Assembly (NCBI GenBank): GCA_903928395.1
Contig: CAIYQS010000182.1
Span: 1 to 6,704, forward strand
Source of the DNA: an uncultured Actinomycetes bacterium
GTDB lineage: Bacteria > Actinomycetota > Actinomycetes > Nanopelagicales > Nanopelagicaceae
Direction of reading: 5' to 3'
DNA length: 6,704 nt
Numbering within the stretch: position 1 is the stretch's first letter; each line of letters begins with the position of its first letter. Positions 1 to 6,678 of the stretch are shown piece after piece. The notes beneath the pieces were generated by a model, which was given only the letters and a program-made list of their open reading frames with translations, had not been told where the DNA came from and made no database searches. Position numbers and translations under genes: made by a program.

Positions 1-243
1 ATCGAAATTGCCAAACTTACTGTTGAAGTCAATAATAGAAAATATAAGGACGAACTGACTTCTATCAGAAAGTTATTAAATGATAAAGCAAATGCTCCGG
101 CAAAAAATCTGTTTGATACAAACATTATTGAATTCCTAAAAAATTTCAGCATAACATTTGAAAATTTAATTTCCGAAGTTTCAAATGTGACCTTGCAGCA
201 ACTATTCGAAAAAAGAATCCAGCTTTTAAAGTTCTTGTCCTGA
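1..243 (+). CDS. 3' end of an unrecognised AT-rich gene (partial)
   Basis: Frame +1 is open from the window edge for 80 codons and stops at TGA 241-243. No start is visible, so the gene begins outside the window. The encoded tail is charged and probably helical, rich in Lys, Asn, Ile, Leu and Glu, and ends in the residues QLLKFLS. I see no catalytic motif, signal peptide or membrane segment and do not recognise the family. A hand count gives 72 G+C in 240 bases (30%), against 45% in the next 240 bases, and the codons favour AAA, AAT, TTA and AGA. This looks like DNA of different origin from its right-hand neighbour. Long helical, Lys-rich tails of this kind occur in many families, including serine-recombinase C-termini, but nothing here is diagnostic. 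It might also be chance-open AT-rich sequence. Confidence 0.45.
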   Translation: MEIAKLTVEVNNRKYKDELTSIRKLLNDKANAPAKNLFDTNIIEFLKNFSITFENLISEVSNVTLQQLFEKRIQLLKFLS

Positions 244-245
244 GT

Positions 246-1808
246 TTGGTTGTCTTTGCGTCTTCACTTACTTTTGCTAATTGGTTACTCCCAAGAAATC
301 AACCGTGGGCATTCTTTTCGATTCCGACTCGGGCATGGGAATTGATTCTTGGAGCAATTCTGGCATGTGTGGTTCAAAGCGCAGCCAAATTGCCAAGAAT
401 TATTGCTGGCTTAGTCGGAGTAGTCGGTATGGGGATGGTTCTATATTCGGGATTGACTCAGAACGATCCACTCAAATTTCCGGGCAGTTCGGCGCTTACT
501 CCTACCGTTGGTGCACTCTTAATAATTCTGGCGGGTTCAATTTCAAGAATAACAATTCCTTCAAGAGTCTTGTCAATCAAACCTCTTCAAGAACTCGGCA
601 AAGTTAGTTATTCGTTGTATCTGTGGCATTGGCCAGTACTTGTCATTCCTCAGGTGATCGCTGGAAATCATTTGGTCCTTACTGAGCGAATTCTCTTAGC
701 GCTTTTATCGGTCATCCTTGCTGCACTTACCGAAAAATATATTGAACGCCCGTTCCGTCATGGATTCTTGATTTCGATGAAACCACTTCGAAATATTGCA
801 GTCGCAGGGATAGTTGCTTCGCTCTTGGCTATCACAGCGTTTGGAGCTGATTATGCGGCTACTGGTGATTTGCGAAACAAACATTCCACGTCGAGCGCTA
901 CCGACCAAAGAAATTATATTGATTCACTAATTATTAAGAGCACCCCTTTAAACACAATCCCAGCTAGACCCGCGACCGTTGATTTCCCGGTTCCTGCAAC
1001 CCTAGAGCCCGACCTTTTAAATGCCATGAACGATCGGGCAATTACCTATGCTGATCGCTGCCACACCCAAGAGAATCTCGCTCCATCCACCAAGCCGTGC
1101 ATCTACGGAGACACCACGTCCAACACGACGGTCGTCCTCTTTGGCGATAGTCATGCCCTCTCCTGGTTTCCCGCCATGAATGAAGTGGCAAAGGAGAATA
1201 AATGGAAATTGCTCTCATTAACTATGTCCGCATGCACCCCTGCTGATATTCCCGCCTACAACCCTGGTACCGCTTCCCTCATGCAAAATTGTCCAATCTG
1301 GAGGAGTGCCTCAATTACAAAAATTATTGCTGCGCACCCTTATCTGATTTTAGTAGCGGGTACATCTGGTTTTGCAACGGTGGCGAACGGAAAGGAGGCG
1401 GTAGGAGATGTGCGAACCGCAATGTACGTTGCGGGAATGAAGAGAACTATCGCTCAACTCAAAACAAGTGGAGCAAAAGTTGTCATGATGTCGGATACAC
1501 CTGCTCTGGCACAAGATCCGTTGGTTTGCCTTTCGGCACACCCAAATAGCACGCTCGCTTGCGCAACGCCAGTTGCTCAAGCAATTTCAAATAACTGGAT
1601 TGCAGTGGAAACGCGGATTGCAAGCAGCACTTCTGTTCCGCTCATTAAGCCGCAGATGTGGGTTTGCCCAACAGATCCCTGCCCCGTTGTCATTGGAAAC
1701 ATATTGACGTACTTTGATATTGGACACTTGACGGCAACATTTTCACAAGCGCTAGCAGGTCAACTAAAAACAGCGATAGATACAGCGGCGCTCCCCGCAA
1801 TTAAGTAG
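246..1808 (+). CDS. Surface O-acyltransferase (acyltransferase-3 + SGNH), 5'-truncated, possible pseudogene
   Basis: This is the C-terminal three quarters of an OafA/YrhL-like acyltransferase. The membrane domain of this family passes acyl groups across the membrane, and the extracytoplasmic SGNH domain transfers them to a glycan. Visible membrane-domain motifs are PTRAWELILGA (27-37), SYSLYLWHWP (121-130) and YIERPF (165-170). A last helix lies at about 183-203. The SGNH domain then carries block I GDSH (300-303, nucleophile Ser302) and block V D491-x-x-H494, so its Ser-His-Asp set is present, with several Cys as usual for the family. Family members are usually about 640-700 residues; here some 150-180 N-terminal residues are missing, including the first helices with the catalytic His of the acyltransferase-3 domain. 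The frame is open only back to 162 (TGA at 159-161). TTG 246 is the chosen start, but no Shine-Dalgarno precedes it. Loss of membrane acyl-transfer function is likely. Confidence 0.85.
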   Translation: MVVFASSLTFANWLLPRNQPWAFFSIPTRAWELILGAILACVVQSAAKLPRIIAGLVGVVGMGMVLYSGLTQNDPLKFPGSSALTPTVGALLIILAGSISRITIPSRVLSIKPLQELGKVSYSLYLWHWPVLVIPQVIAGNHLVLTERILLALLSVILAALTEKYIERPFRHGFLISMKPLRNIAVAGIVASLLAITAFGADYAATGDLRNKHSTSSATDQRNYIDSLIIKSTPLNTIPARPATVDFPVPATLEPDLLNAMNDRAITYADRCHTQENLAPSTKPCIYGDTTSNTTVVLFGDSHALSWFPAMNEVAKENKWKLLSLTMSACTPADIPAYNPGTASLMQNCPIWRSASITKIIAAHPYLILVAGTSGFATVANGKEAVGDVRTAMYVAGMKRTIAQLKTSGAKVVMMSDTPALAQDPLVCLSAHPNSTLACATPVAQAISNNWIAVETRIASSTSVPLIKPQMWVCPTDPCPVVIGNILTYFDIGHLTATFSQALAGQLKTAIDTAALPAIK

Positions 1809-1825
1809 TTAGCCGAAAATACATA

Positions 1826-1843
1826 AATGTCCTGCGGGACATT
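1826..1843 (+). promoter_or_regulatory. Hairpin over the first ATG of the ABC exporter
   Basis: AATGTCC (1826-1832) and GGACATT (1837-1843) form a perfect 7-bp inverted repeat with a TGCG tetraloop. The hairpin contains the ATG at 1827. There is no T-run after it, so it is not an intrinsic terminator. It could hide the ATG from ribosomes, or show that the real start lies downstream. A 7-bp repeat can also occur by chance. Confidence 0.3.
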
Positions 1844-3647
1844 GAGATACGGTAGGCGCGTGAATCGTCGTGCGTTGACCTCTGCTAAACGGGTGCAAGG
1901 TTATGTGGGGTTGAGCCCAGTGCGGACACTGCGCTATCTCTTCGAAGTGCAAAAACTCCGCGTCTTCTTTGCATTTATTTTTTTCAGTATCAAGCATTCA
2001 CCGACTTGGGTGATACCGTTACTAACAGCGAGCACGATTGATGTGATTGCATCTCATAAGAGTTTAACCAAATTGTTAATCAACGTTGGGATTCTCGTAC
2101 TAGTTACCTTGCAAAACTGGCCTGTGAATTTACTTTACGTAAAATTCCAGAGCAAAGCGATAAGAGAAGTTGAGAATAAGCTTCGTTCAGCGCTGGTTGA
2201 ACGAATGCAGCAGCTGAATATGGGATTTTATTTGAGGACAAACGCAGGAGTTCTCCAAACAAAAATCGTTCGAGATGTAGAAAATATCGAACAAATGGTG
2301 CGTAACTTATCTGATGGTGGGTCGAACGCAATTAACGGGCTGGTCGGTGCGGTAGTCATCACCGCCATAAAAGTCCCAATCTTTTTGCCATTCTTTTTAG
2401 TGATTGCTCCAGCAGTTGCCATTTTCATCGCTCGCTTGCGCTTCAAACTGAGTGACCGAAATGAAGAATTTAGAAGTGAGATTGAGAGCATGTCCGCTCG
2501 TGTGAACGAAATGACTGCTTTGATGCCCATCACGCGAGCGCATGGTTTAGAGCAAAGTGCGCTGCAGACAATGTATAACTCCTTTACCAGCGTGAAAAGA
2601 GCAGGGTTAAAACTCGATATTTTCAATGCAAAATTCAATGGGTTGGCTTGGGTTACTTTTCAACTTGCAAACGTCTCATGTTTGGCGGTTGCAAGTTATT
2701 GTGCACTAAAGGGAAAATTTGGCGTAAGTATTGGGGATGTTGTCCTACTAACATCTTTTTTTGGCCAATTAATTGGGTCAGTAATCTTGTTATCGAGTTT
2801 GATGCCACAAATTGCTAAAGGATTTGCTTCAATAAAGTCGCTAGGAGAAGTTCTTGAATCACCGGATATCGAATCGAACTCTGGCAAGCCTCCTATTACG
2901 TCACTTAATGGAGAGATTAGATTCGATCATGTGACTTATGCTTATTTACAAAGCAATCGAAATGCAATTAGCGATCTCAGTTTTGATGCTAAACCCGGAG
3001 AGCTAGTTGCCATTGTTGGTCCGTCTGGCTCCGGTAAATCAACGTTAATAAATCTGATTATCGGTTTCTTAGTACCTAAATCTGGATTCATTTCGATTGA
3101 TGGAATGGATTTATCGAAATACGATCTAAGATCATTTAGAAAATTCATATCGGTTGTGCCCCAAGAGTCCATCCTCTTCGATGGAACGGTCTCCGAAAAC
3201 ATCACATATGGACTGGACTCGGTGCAAGACTCTGATGTCCATGAGGCCTTGCGGGCCGCAAATGCCATTGATTTTGTCAATGATTTGCCGGAAGGGGTAA
3301 ATACTTTGGTGGGGGAGCGAGGGGCAAGAATTTCCGGTGGACAGAAACAGCGCCTCGCAATTGCTAGAGCGTTAATAAGAAACCCAAAGATATTGATTCT
3401 TGATGAAGCCACTTCCGCCCTGGACTCTCGCTCTGAAAAAGAGATTCAAAGTGCGTTGGAAATTCTGATGGAAAATCGAACAACTTTTGTTGTCGCTCAT
3501 CGGTTGTCAACAGTCCAAAAAGCAGATCGCATTCTTGTTTTAGATAATGGAGTTTTGGTTGAGAGCGGAAGACACGGTGATCTAGTTCAATCAGGGGGGT
3601 TGTATCAAAATCTCTTTGAGGCGCAGGTATTCTTAAGTGACTCATGA
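1827..3647 (+). CDS. ABC exporter half-transporter, fused permease and ATPase
   Basis: This 606-residue protein has the type I (MsbA/ABCB-like) exporter layout: six membrane helices (roughly 45-70, 82-104, 168-188, 188-205, 275-295, 303-328), then a nucleotide-binding domain from about 363. The ATPase motifs are complete: Walker A GPSGSGKST (398-406, Lys404), Q-loop Gln446, signature SGGQ (503-506), Walker B with Asp526 and catalytic Glu527, D-loop SALD (530-533) and H-loop His558. A full site set fits a homodimer that moves a substrate out of the cytoplasm by ATP hydrolysis. The substrate cannot be read from the sequence; lipid, glycan precursor, peptide or drug are all possible. It lies 18 bases after the acyltransferase, so co-transcription is likely. 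ATG 1827 has no Shine-Dalgarno and sits in a hairpin. The first 31 residues are basic and not typical of the family, so GTG 1860, 1905 or 1920 are alternative starts. Confidence 0.93.
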   Translation: MSCGTLRYGRRVNRRALTSAKRVQGYVGLSPVRTLRYLFEVQKLRVFFAFIFFSIKHSPTWVIPLLTASTIDVIASHKSLTKLLINVGILVLVTLQNWPVNLLYVKFQSKAIREVENKLRSALVERMQQLNMGFYLRTNAGVLQTKIVRDVENIEQMVRNLSDGGSNAINGLVGAVVITAIKVPIFLPFFLVIAPAVAIFIARLRFKLSDRNEEFRSEIESMSARVNEMTALMPITRAHGLEQSALQTMYNSFTSVKRAGLKLDIFNAKFNGLAWVTFQLANVSCLAVASYCALKGKFGVSIGDVVLLTSFFGQLIGSVILLSSLMPQIAKGFASIKSLGEVLESPDIESNSGKPPITSLNGEIRFDHVTYAYLQSNRNAISDLSFDAKPGELVAIVGPSGSGKSTLINLIIGFLVPKSGFISIDGMDLSKYDLRSFRKFISVVPQESILFDGTVSENITYGLDSVQDSDVHEALRAANAIDFVNDLPEGVNTLVGERGARISGGQKQRLAIARALIRNPKILILDEATSALDSRSEKEIQSALEILMENRTTFVVAHRLSTVQKADRILVLDNGVLVESGRHGDLVQSGGLYQNLFEAQVFLSDS

Positions 3648-3719
3648 GATATTTGGTGAGAGTTTGATGGGAACTGGATTCCGACCCCAAAATTAGCATG
3701 GTCCGAGTTGCGGTATGCT

Positions 3720-3736
3720 CCCAATAATTGGGTTTT
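3720..3736 (+). terminator. Weak intrinsic-terminator-like hairpin after the ABC exporter
   Basis: CCCAAT (3720-3725) and ATTGGG (3727-3732) are self-complementary, giving effectively a 5-bp stem with a 3-base loop, followed by TTTT (3733-3736) and further pyrimidines. It lies 73 bases after the exporter stop, where a terminator for the acyltransferase-exporter unit would be expected. The stem is short, so read-through into the next gene is likely if it works at all. Confidence 0.35.
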
Positions 3737-3751
3737 CTATCTGAATTTCCC

Positions 3752-3810
3752 TTAACCATGATAAACATCATTTGATAAATGTTGCCCTGAAGCACCATTC
3801 GGCAAATTAT
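3752..3810 (+). promoter_or_regulatory. Candidate promoter region of the 878-residue protein gene
   Basis: Two sigma-70-like pairs can be drawn here. TTAACC (3752-3757) is followed after 16 bases by GATAAA (3774-3779). TTGCCC (3782-3787) is followed after 17 bases by AATTAT (3805-3810). Each hexamer matches four of six consensus bases. The stretch also holds two copies of TGATAAA (3759-3765 and 3773-3779). It is the only long gap between protein genes in the window, which makes an independent promoter reasonable. Neither pair is strong enough to choose between them. Confidence 0.3.
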
Positions 3811-3820
3811 TTCAGGTATG

Positions 3821-3828
3821 GGAAGGAG
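3821..3828 (+). promoter_or_regulatory. Ribosome binding site for the 878-residue protein
   Basis: GGAAGGAG is a strong Shine-Dalgarno match. It ends 11 bases before ATG 3840, a slightly long spacing, and supports that start. An ATG at 3818 in another frame overlaps this site and opens only an 11-codon frame that stops at 3853, so it is not preferred. Confidence 0.6.
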
Positions 3829-3839
3829 TCCACTGCCCA

Positions 3840-6476
3840 ATGAGGGATCTTGATGGCTCTGCCCGAATTCGGAACCACCCCCGGCAGGTTCTCGTCCTCC
3901 TCATTATTTTGGTTACTCAGGTATTGAGTCTCTCTGGCCTTGGATCGCACACAGGTTGGCTGAATTCAGCAGAAGCCGCGACCTTCACGCTCGATAGCAA
4001 TTCTGGTGCCGCGACGGTTTCACAATTTTTCACGGGTTATCACGTAACTTCATCCAACCCAGGTTCTGGCACTGTTTATTCCATAGCCCCGACTTCAACA
4101 TTTAGTAGCACCGGGCTGATTTTTAATACATCAAATGGCACGATTTCTGGTACCCCGCTAGCGGTAATGGCTCCAACCGCATTTACCATCATCGAAAGCT
4201 CCGTCGCTGGAGGTCTTCAAGCCCAACTCTACATTTTGAGTGTATTACCACCATCCCCTCCCGTTGTAACTCCCGATCCAACGCAACAGAATTCGGTGAC
4301 AGGAATCTCGCCATCGACTGGTTCAATTTCGGGTGGAACTCGAGTGGCCATCTCTGGTTCCTTTCCCTCCCCTATAACTGGACTTCAAATAAATGGAGTT
4401 TCAATTAACTCCGGTGGTTGGAGTCAGTCACAATCATCGATATCACTGGTTATGCCGGCCCATGCAGCTGGACCCGTTTCTATTGTGCTCTTCGATGGGC
4501 AAACTCCTCCATTGGCGGATCAACCATTTACTTATGTGGAGATCCCGATTGTTACGCCAACACCTACTCCAACTCCTTCGGTGATTCCAACCCCAACTCC
4601 CACTCCTTCAGAGAGACCTTCACCAACGCCAACACCAACCCTTTCAGCAGCACCATCACCTTCACTTCTCGCATCAGTTTCAACTCCCGGTTTGAATGTA
4701 GTTTCGGGTAGTTTGCTCTCAGATGACGCCATTAGTGGGCCACAGATTCAACTAACGACGCAAATCCAAGTTGGGGATTCTGCAGCTGGCAAGAGTGCAT
4801 CAGTGATTGCAAGTGGGTTGTTCCCCGGGAGCACCCTGAGTGTCTATATATATTCGAGCCCACAAGTAATTGGAAGTGCGGTCGCTGATTCCGCAGGTAA
4901 GGCATCGATCGCTGCAGTGATTCCTGCTGGCTTACCAACGGGAGACCACAAGATTCTTGCCGTCGGTACCGATGTATTTAAGAATCCGATTCAAGCCATA
5001 TCAGCATTTCAGCTAAATTCTCAAAGCGTGGTTGTTGCTTATGTTCCGCCAGCCCAAGTTTCTTCCTCTCTAGCAGCGGATCAGAATGCAATTTATCAAG
5101 CGCTCGACGCGGGCAAACCTTTGTATGACATAAAGCTCCATCCAGGTTCAGTTGCAGCGGTTGCGATAGCGGCTACATCACTCATCGCCATAGCTGGGGC
5201 AGGAGGTTTATCTGGAATTGGTGGGGCCGGTGGAGGCGCATCCGGAGGATCTGGTCATGGAAGATCAGGGGGATCTGGTCAAGGAAAACTAGCAAGTGCT
5301 GTCACGAAGAAACTAAAGGGAGTGAAAGTCGATGAACCCGGCTTAGGAGATCGATCAAAAACCTGGAATTTTCCAGGAACATTGAAAGTCGATGCCCTCA
5401 TTAACAAAAGCGTTGTTGATGCCGGACGTCGCTCGGCCCTGCTTCCAAGAGTGTTGGTGGATGGTGCCTGGGCACGTGCGATGTTCGGTTCTGCCGGAAT
5501 AATTCTTTGGGGACTTGGCCTCCTGATGGGCGTTCTTTCGTCGGTGCAGGTTCACTATCACGTGCTTCCCCCAAAACTCTCTTACACATTAATAATTGTT
5601 GCACTCGGAATCCTTGACTCCGCAGCAGGGGCACTCGCATGGTTCGCAATGGCAAGTCTCGCTTATGTCACTGGCCATTTAACAAGTTGGTCACAACTTC
5701 GAACGATTATGGGAATGTTTGTTCTCTTTGCAACGATCGTTCTCTTAGCTCATGCAATTCGTCCACTCCGCAGAAGGCAAGATGGTTCTTGGATGCAGAA
5801 ATTTGATCGGCTTGCAGATTATGTTATGCCGCCAATCTTTTTAGCTTTTGCCGCTTCCTCGATGTTCAAGGCGCTAAATGGATTGAGTGGACTTCAGTTG
5901 GTAAGCAAGTCGGATTTTGGCGCGCTGAGAATTACGGTAATAATCTCTTTCTTGGTTCGGTTATTGTTGGAAGATATTGCACTTCACTGGTATCCACAAC
6001 GATCACTCGCCTCCCAACCTCCTAAGCTATCAAGTCCCACTAAATTTGCCGCCTGGTCAGCGATTGCTTTCAAACTTTTAATTTTCCTGATAGTTGCTGC
6101 TCCATTCTTCGGTCTCGGTTTTTATACGATGCTAGCGTGGGAAATAACTGGAGCAATGTTGGTCTTAAAGTTGTACGAAGATAAGCTCCCAAATTTTGTT
6201 CTCATTAATAAGTGGTATCCACGAGGAGTCGCAAATTTCCTCATGATGTTAGTTGTCGGAATATTTTTTGGTGCACTAATAGTTGGGTCACACCCAACTC
6301 ACCAAAAGGTGGTTGGTTCGTTTGCCTTGATGATGATCCCTGGTGCCATTGCAACAATTCTCGAATTGTTAGGACGAGAAGGTTGGAAATGGCCAGAAAC
6401 TTGGGAGAAACGGGTAATTGGCGCTGAGCTATGGTTCATTGCCCTTGGATTGGTTGTGGGCTTTCTAACTCTTTAG
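3840..6476 (+). CDS. Unknown surface/membrane protein: Ig-like and TIG domains plus polytopic membrane domain
   Basis: The 878 residues read in order as follows. A signal peptide has its basic part at 1-16, hydrophobic core at 17-35 and likely cleavage in AEA/A near 46. A putative-Ig repeat (48-136) carries the hallmark NGTISGTP (99-106). A TIG/IPT domain (152-233) carries SPSTGSISGGT (157-167). A Pro-Thr linker (239-275) and a third beta-rich segment (about 305-395, GLFPGS, ADSAG, GDHKI) follow. A hydrophobic segment (436-454) leads into a Gly-rich, then basic stretch (455-546). The C-terminal half holds about 9-11 membrane helices (548-877). The N-terminal half should lie outside the cytoplasm, and the basic loop RPLRRR (641-646) inside. 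I do not recognise the membrane domain and see no enzymatic motif. TIG and Ig-like folds usually bind proteins or sugars, so sensing, adhesion or transport with a surface sensor are guesses. It starts 192 bases after the exporter and is probably a separate unit. Confidence 0.88.
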   Translation: MRDLDGSARIRNHPRQVLVLLIILVTQVLSLSGLGSHTGWLNSAEAATFTLDSNSGAATVSQFFTGYHVTSSNPGSGTVYSIAPTSTFSSTGLIFNTSNGTISGTPLAVMAPTAFTIIESSVAGGLQAQLYILSVLPPSPPVVTPDPTQQNSVTGISPSTGSISGGTRVAISGSFPSPITGLQINGVSINSGGWSQSQSSISLVMPAHAAGPVSIVLFDGQTPPLADQPFTYVEIPIVTPTPTPTPSVIPTPTPTPSERPSPTPTPTLSAAPSPSLLASVSTPGLNVVSGSLLSDDAISGPQIQLTTQIQVGDSAAGKSASVIASGLFPGSTLSVYIYSSPQVIGSAVADSAGKASIAAVIPAGLPTGDHKILAVGTDVFKNPIQAISAFQLNSQSVVVAYVPPAQVSSSLAADQNAIYQALDAGKPLYDIKLHPGSVAAVAIAATSLIAIAGAGGLSGIGGAGGGASGGSGHGRSGGSGQGKLASAVTKKLKGVKVDEPGLGDRSKTWNFPGTLKVDALINKSVVDAGRRSALLPRVLVDGAWARAMFGSAGIILWGLGLLMGVLSSVQVHYHVLPPKLSYTLIIVALGILDSAAGALAWFAMASLAYVTGHLTSWSQLRTIMGMFVLFATIVLLAHAIRPLRRRQDGSWMQKFDRLADYVMPPIFLAFAASSMFKALNGLSGLQLVSKSDFGALRITVIISFLVRLLLEDIALHWYPQRSLASQPPKLSSPTKFAAWSAIAFKLLIFLIVAAPFFGLGFYTMLAWEITGAMLVLKLYEDKLPNFVLINKWYPRGVANFLMMLVVGIFFGALIVGSHPTHQKVVGSFALMMIPGAIATILELLGREGWKWPETWEKRVIGAELWFIALGLVVGFLTL
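4557..4646 (+). repeat. Three 30-base units encoding a Pro-Thr linker
   Basis: Units 4557-4586, 4587-4616 and 4617-4646 encode PTPTPTPSVI, PTPTPTPSER and PSPTPTPTLS, an exact 10-residue period without gaps. The DNA copies have diverged mainly at third codon positions. Pro-Thr-rich linkers of this type are flexible extracellular spacers and are often O-glycosylated in actinobacteria. Here the linker separates the TIG domain from the third beta-rich segment. Slippage within such repeats could change linker length. Confidence 0.8.
5202..5285 (+). repeat. Gly-rich linker with an 11-base direct repeat
   Basis: Residues 455-482 of the 878-residue protein are mostly Gly, Ser and Ala. Within them GGATCTGGTCA occurs at 5247-5257 and again at 5271-5281, exactly 24 bases (8 codons) apart, giving GSGHG and GSGQG. 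The stretch follows the hydrophobic segment 436-454 and precedes a basic patch, so it probably lies in the cytoplasm as a flexible tether between the two halves of the protein. Confidence 0.7.
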
Positions 6477-6507
6477 GAATTAACCTCCTAAGGATTCACC
6501 CGATTAT

Positions 6508-6533
6508 TTGCAGTAGGGCAAATGGGGTAATCT
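6508..6533 (+). promoter_or_regulatory. Weak candidate promoter for tRNA-Tyr
   Basis: TTGCAG (6508-6513) and TAATCT (6528-6533) resemble -35 and -10 hexamers, but the spacing of 14 bases is shorter than the usual 16-18. Transcription would begin around 6540, about 20 bases before the mature tRNA. The short 84-base gap after the preceding gene holds no terminator, so the tRNA might also be read from upstream. Confidence 0.3.
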
Positions 6534-6560
6534 ACGTCCGCTGCTTCAAAAGATAACCTT

Positions 6561-6645
6561 GGCGGGTTGCCCGAGCGGCCAATGGGAGGGGACTGTAAAT
6601 CCCCCGGCTCTGCCTTCGAAGGTTCAAATCCTTCACCCGCCACCA
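6561..6645 (+). tRNA. tRNA-Tyr (anticodon GUA)
   Basis: The cloverleaf closes well. Acceptor GGCGGGT (6561-6567) pairs with ACCCGCC (6635-6641). Anticodon stem GGGGA/TCCCC (6588-6592, 6600-6604) flanks loop CTGTAAA with anticodon GTA at 6595-6597. T-stem GAAGG/CCTTC (6618-6622, 6630-6634) flanks TTCAAAT. Between the anticodon and T arms is the long variable arm of class II bacterial tRNA-Tyr. The discriminator is A6642 and the CCA end is encoded (6643-6645). It decodes UAU and UAC. Confidence 0.97.
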
Positions 6646-6650
6646 CACTT

Positions 6651-6678
6651 AAAGCCATTCTGCGAAGAGTGGCTTTTT
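6651..6678 (+). terminator. Intrinsic terminator after tRNA-Tyr
   Basis: AAAGCCATTC (6651-6660) pairs with GAGTGGCTTT (6667-6676) over 10 bp with one G-U pair, around a 6-base loop. The T-run covers 6674-6678. It starts 5 bases after the tRNA CCA end, the position expected for the end of a tRNA transcript. Confidence 0.8.

Noticed and set aside
1..243. Frameshifted N-terminus of the acyltransferase in the upstream DNA
   Set aside because: I read all three + frames here: none shows acyltransferase-3 motifs, and frames 2 and 3 soon hit stops. The N-terminal part is absent rather than shifted.
2942..3412. Minus-strand reading frame of 156 codons
   Set aside because: It lies antisense to the Walker A to Walker B part of the exporter, whose + strand frame is clearly coding.
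3364..3840. Minus-strand reading frame of 158 codons spanning the intergenic region
   Set aside because: It overlaps the conserved end of the ABC ATPase domain (Walker B, H-loop) and has no recognisable domain or ribosome binding site; it is a shadow frame.
4532..4732. Minus-strand frame rich in Gly-Val repeats
   Set aside because: It is the complement of the Pro-Thr linker repeats, so its repetitive look is inherited.
6473..6491. TTAGGA / TCCTAA inverted repeat at the stop of the 878-residue protein
   Set aside because: The stem is only 6 bp, A/T-rich, overlaps the stop codon and has no T-run after it, so it is not a convincing terminator.
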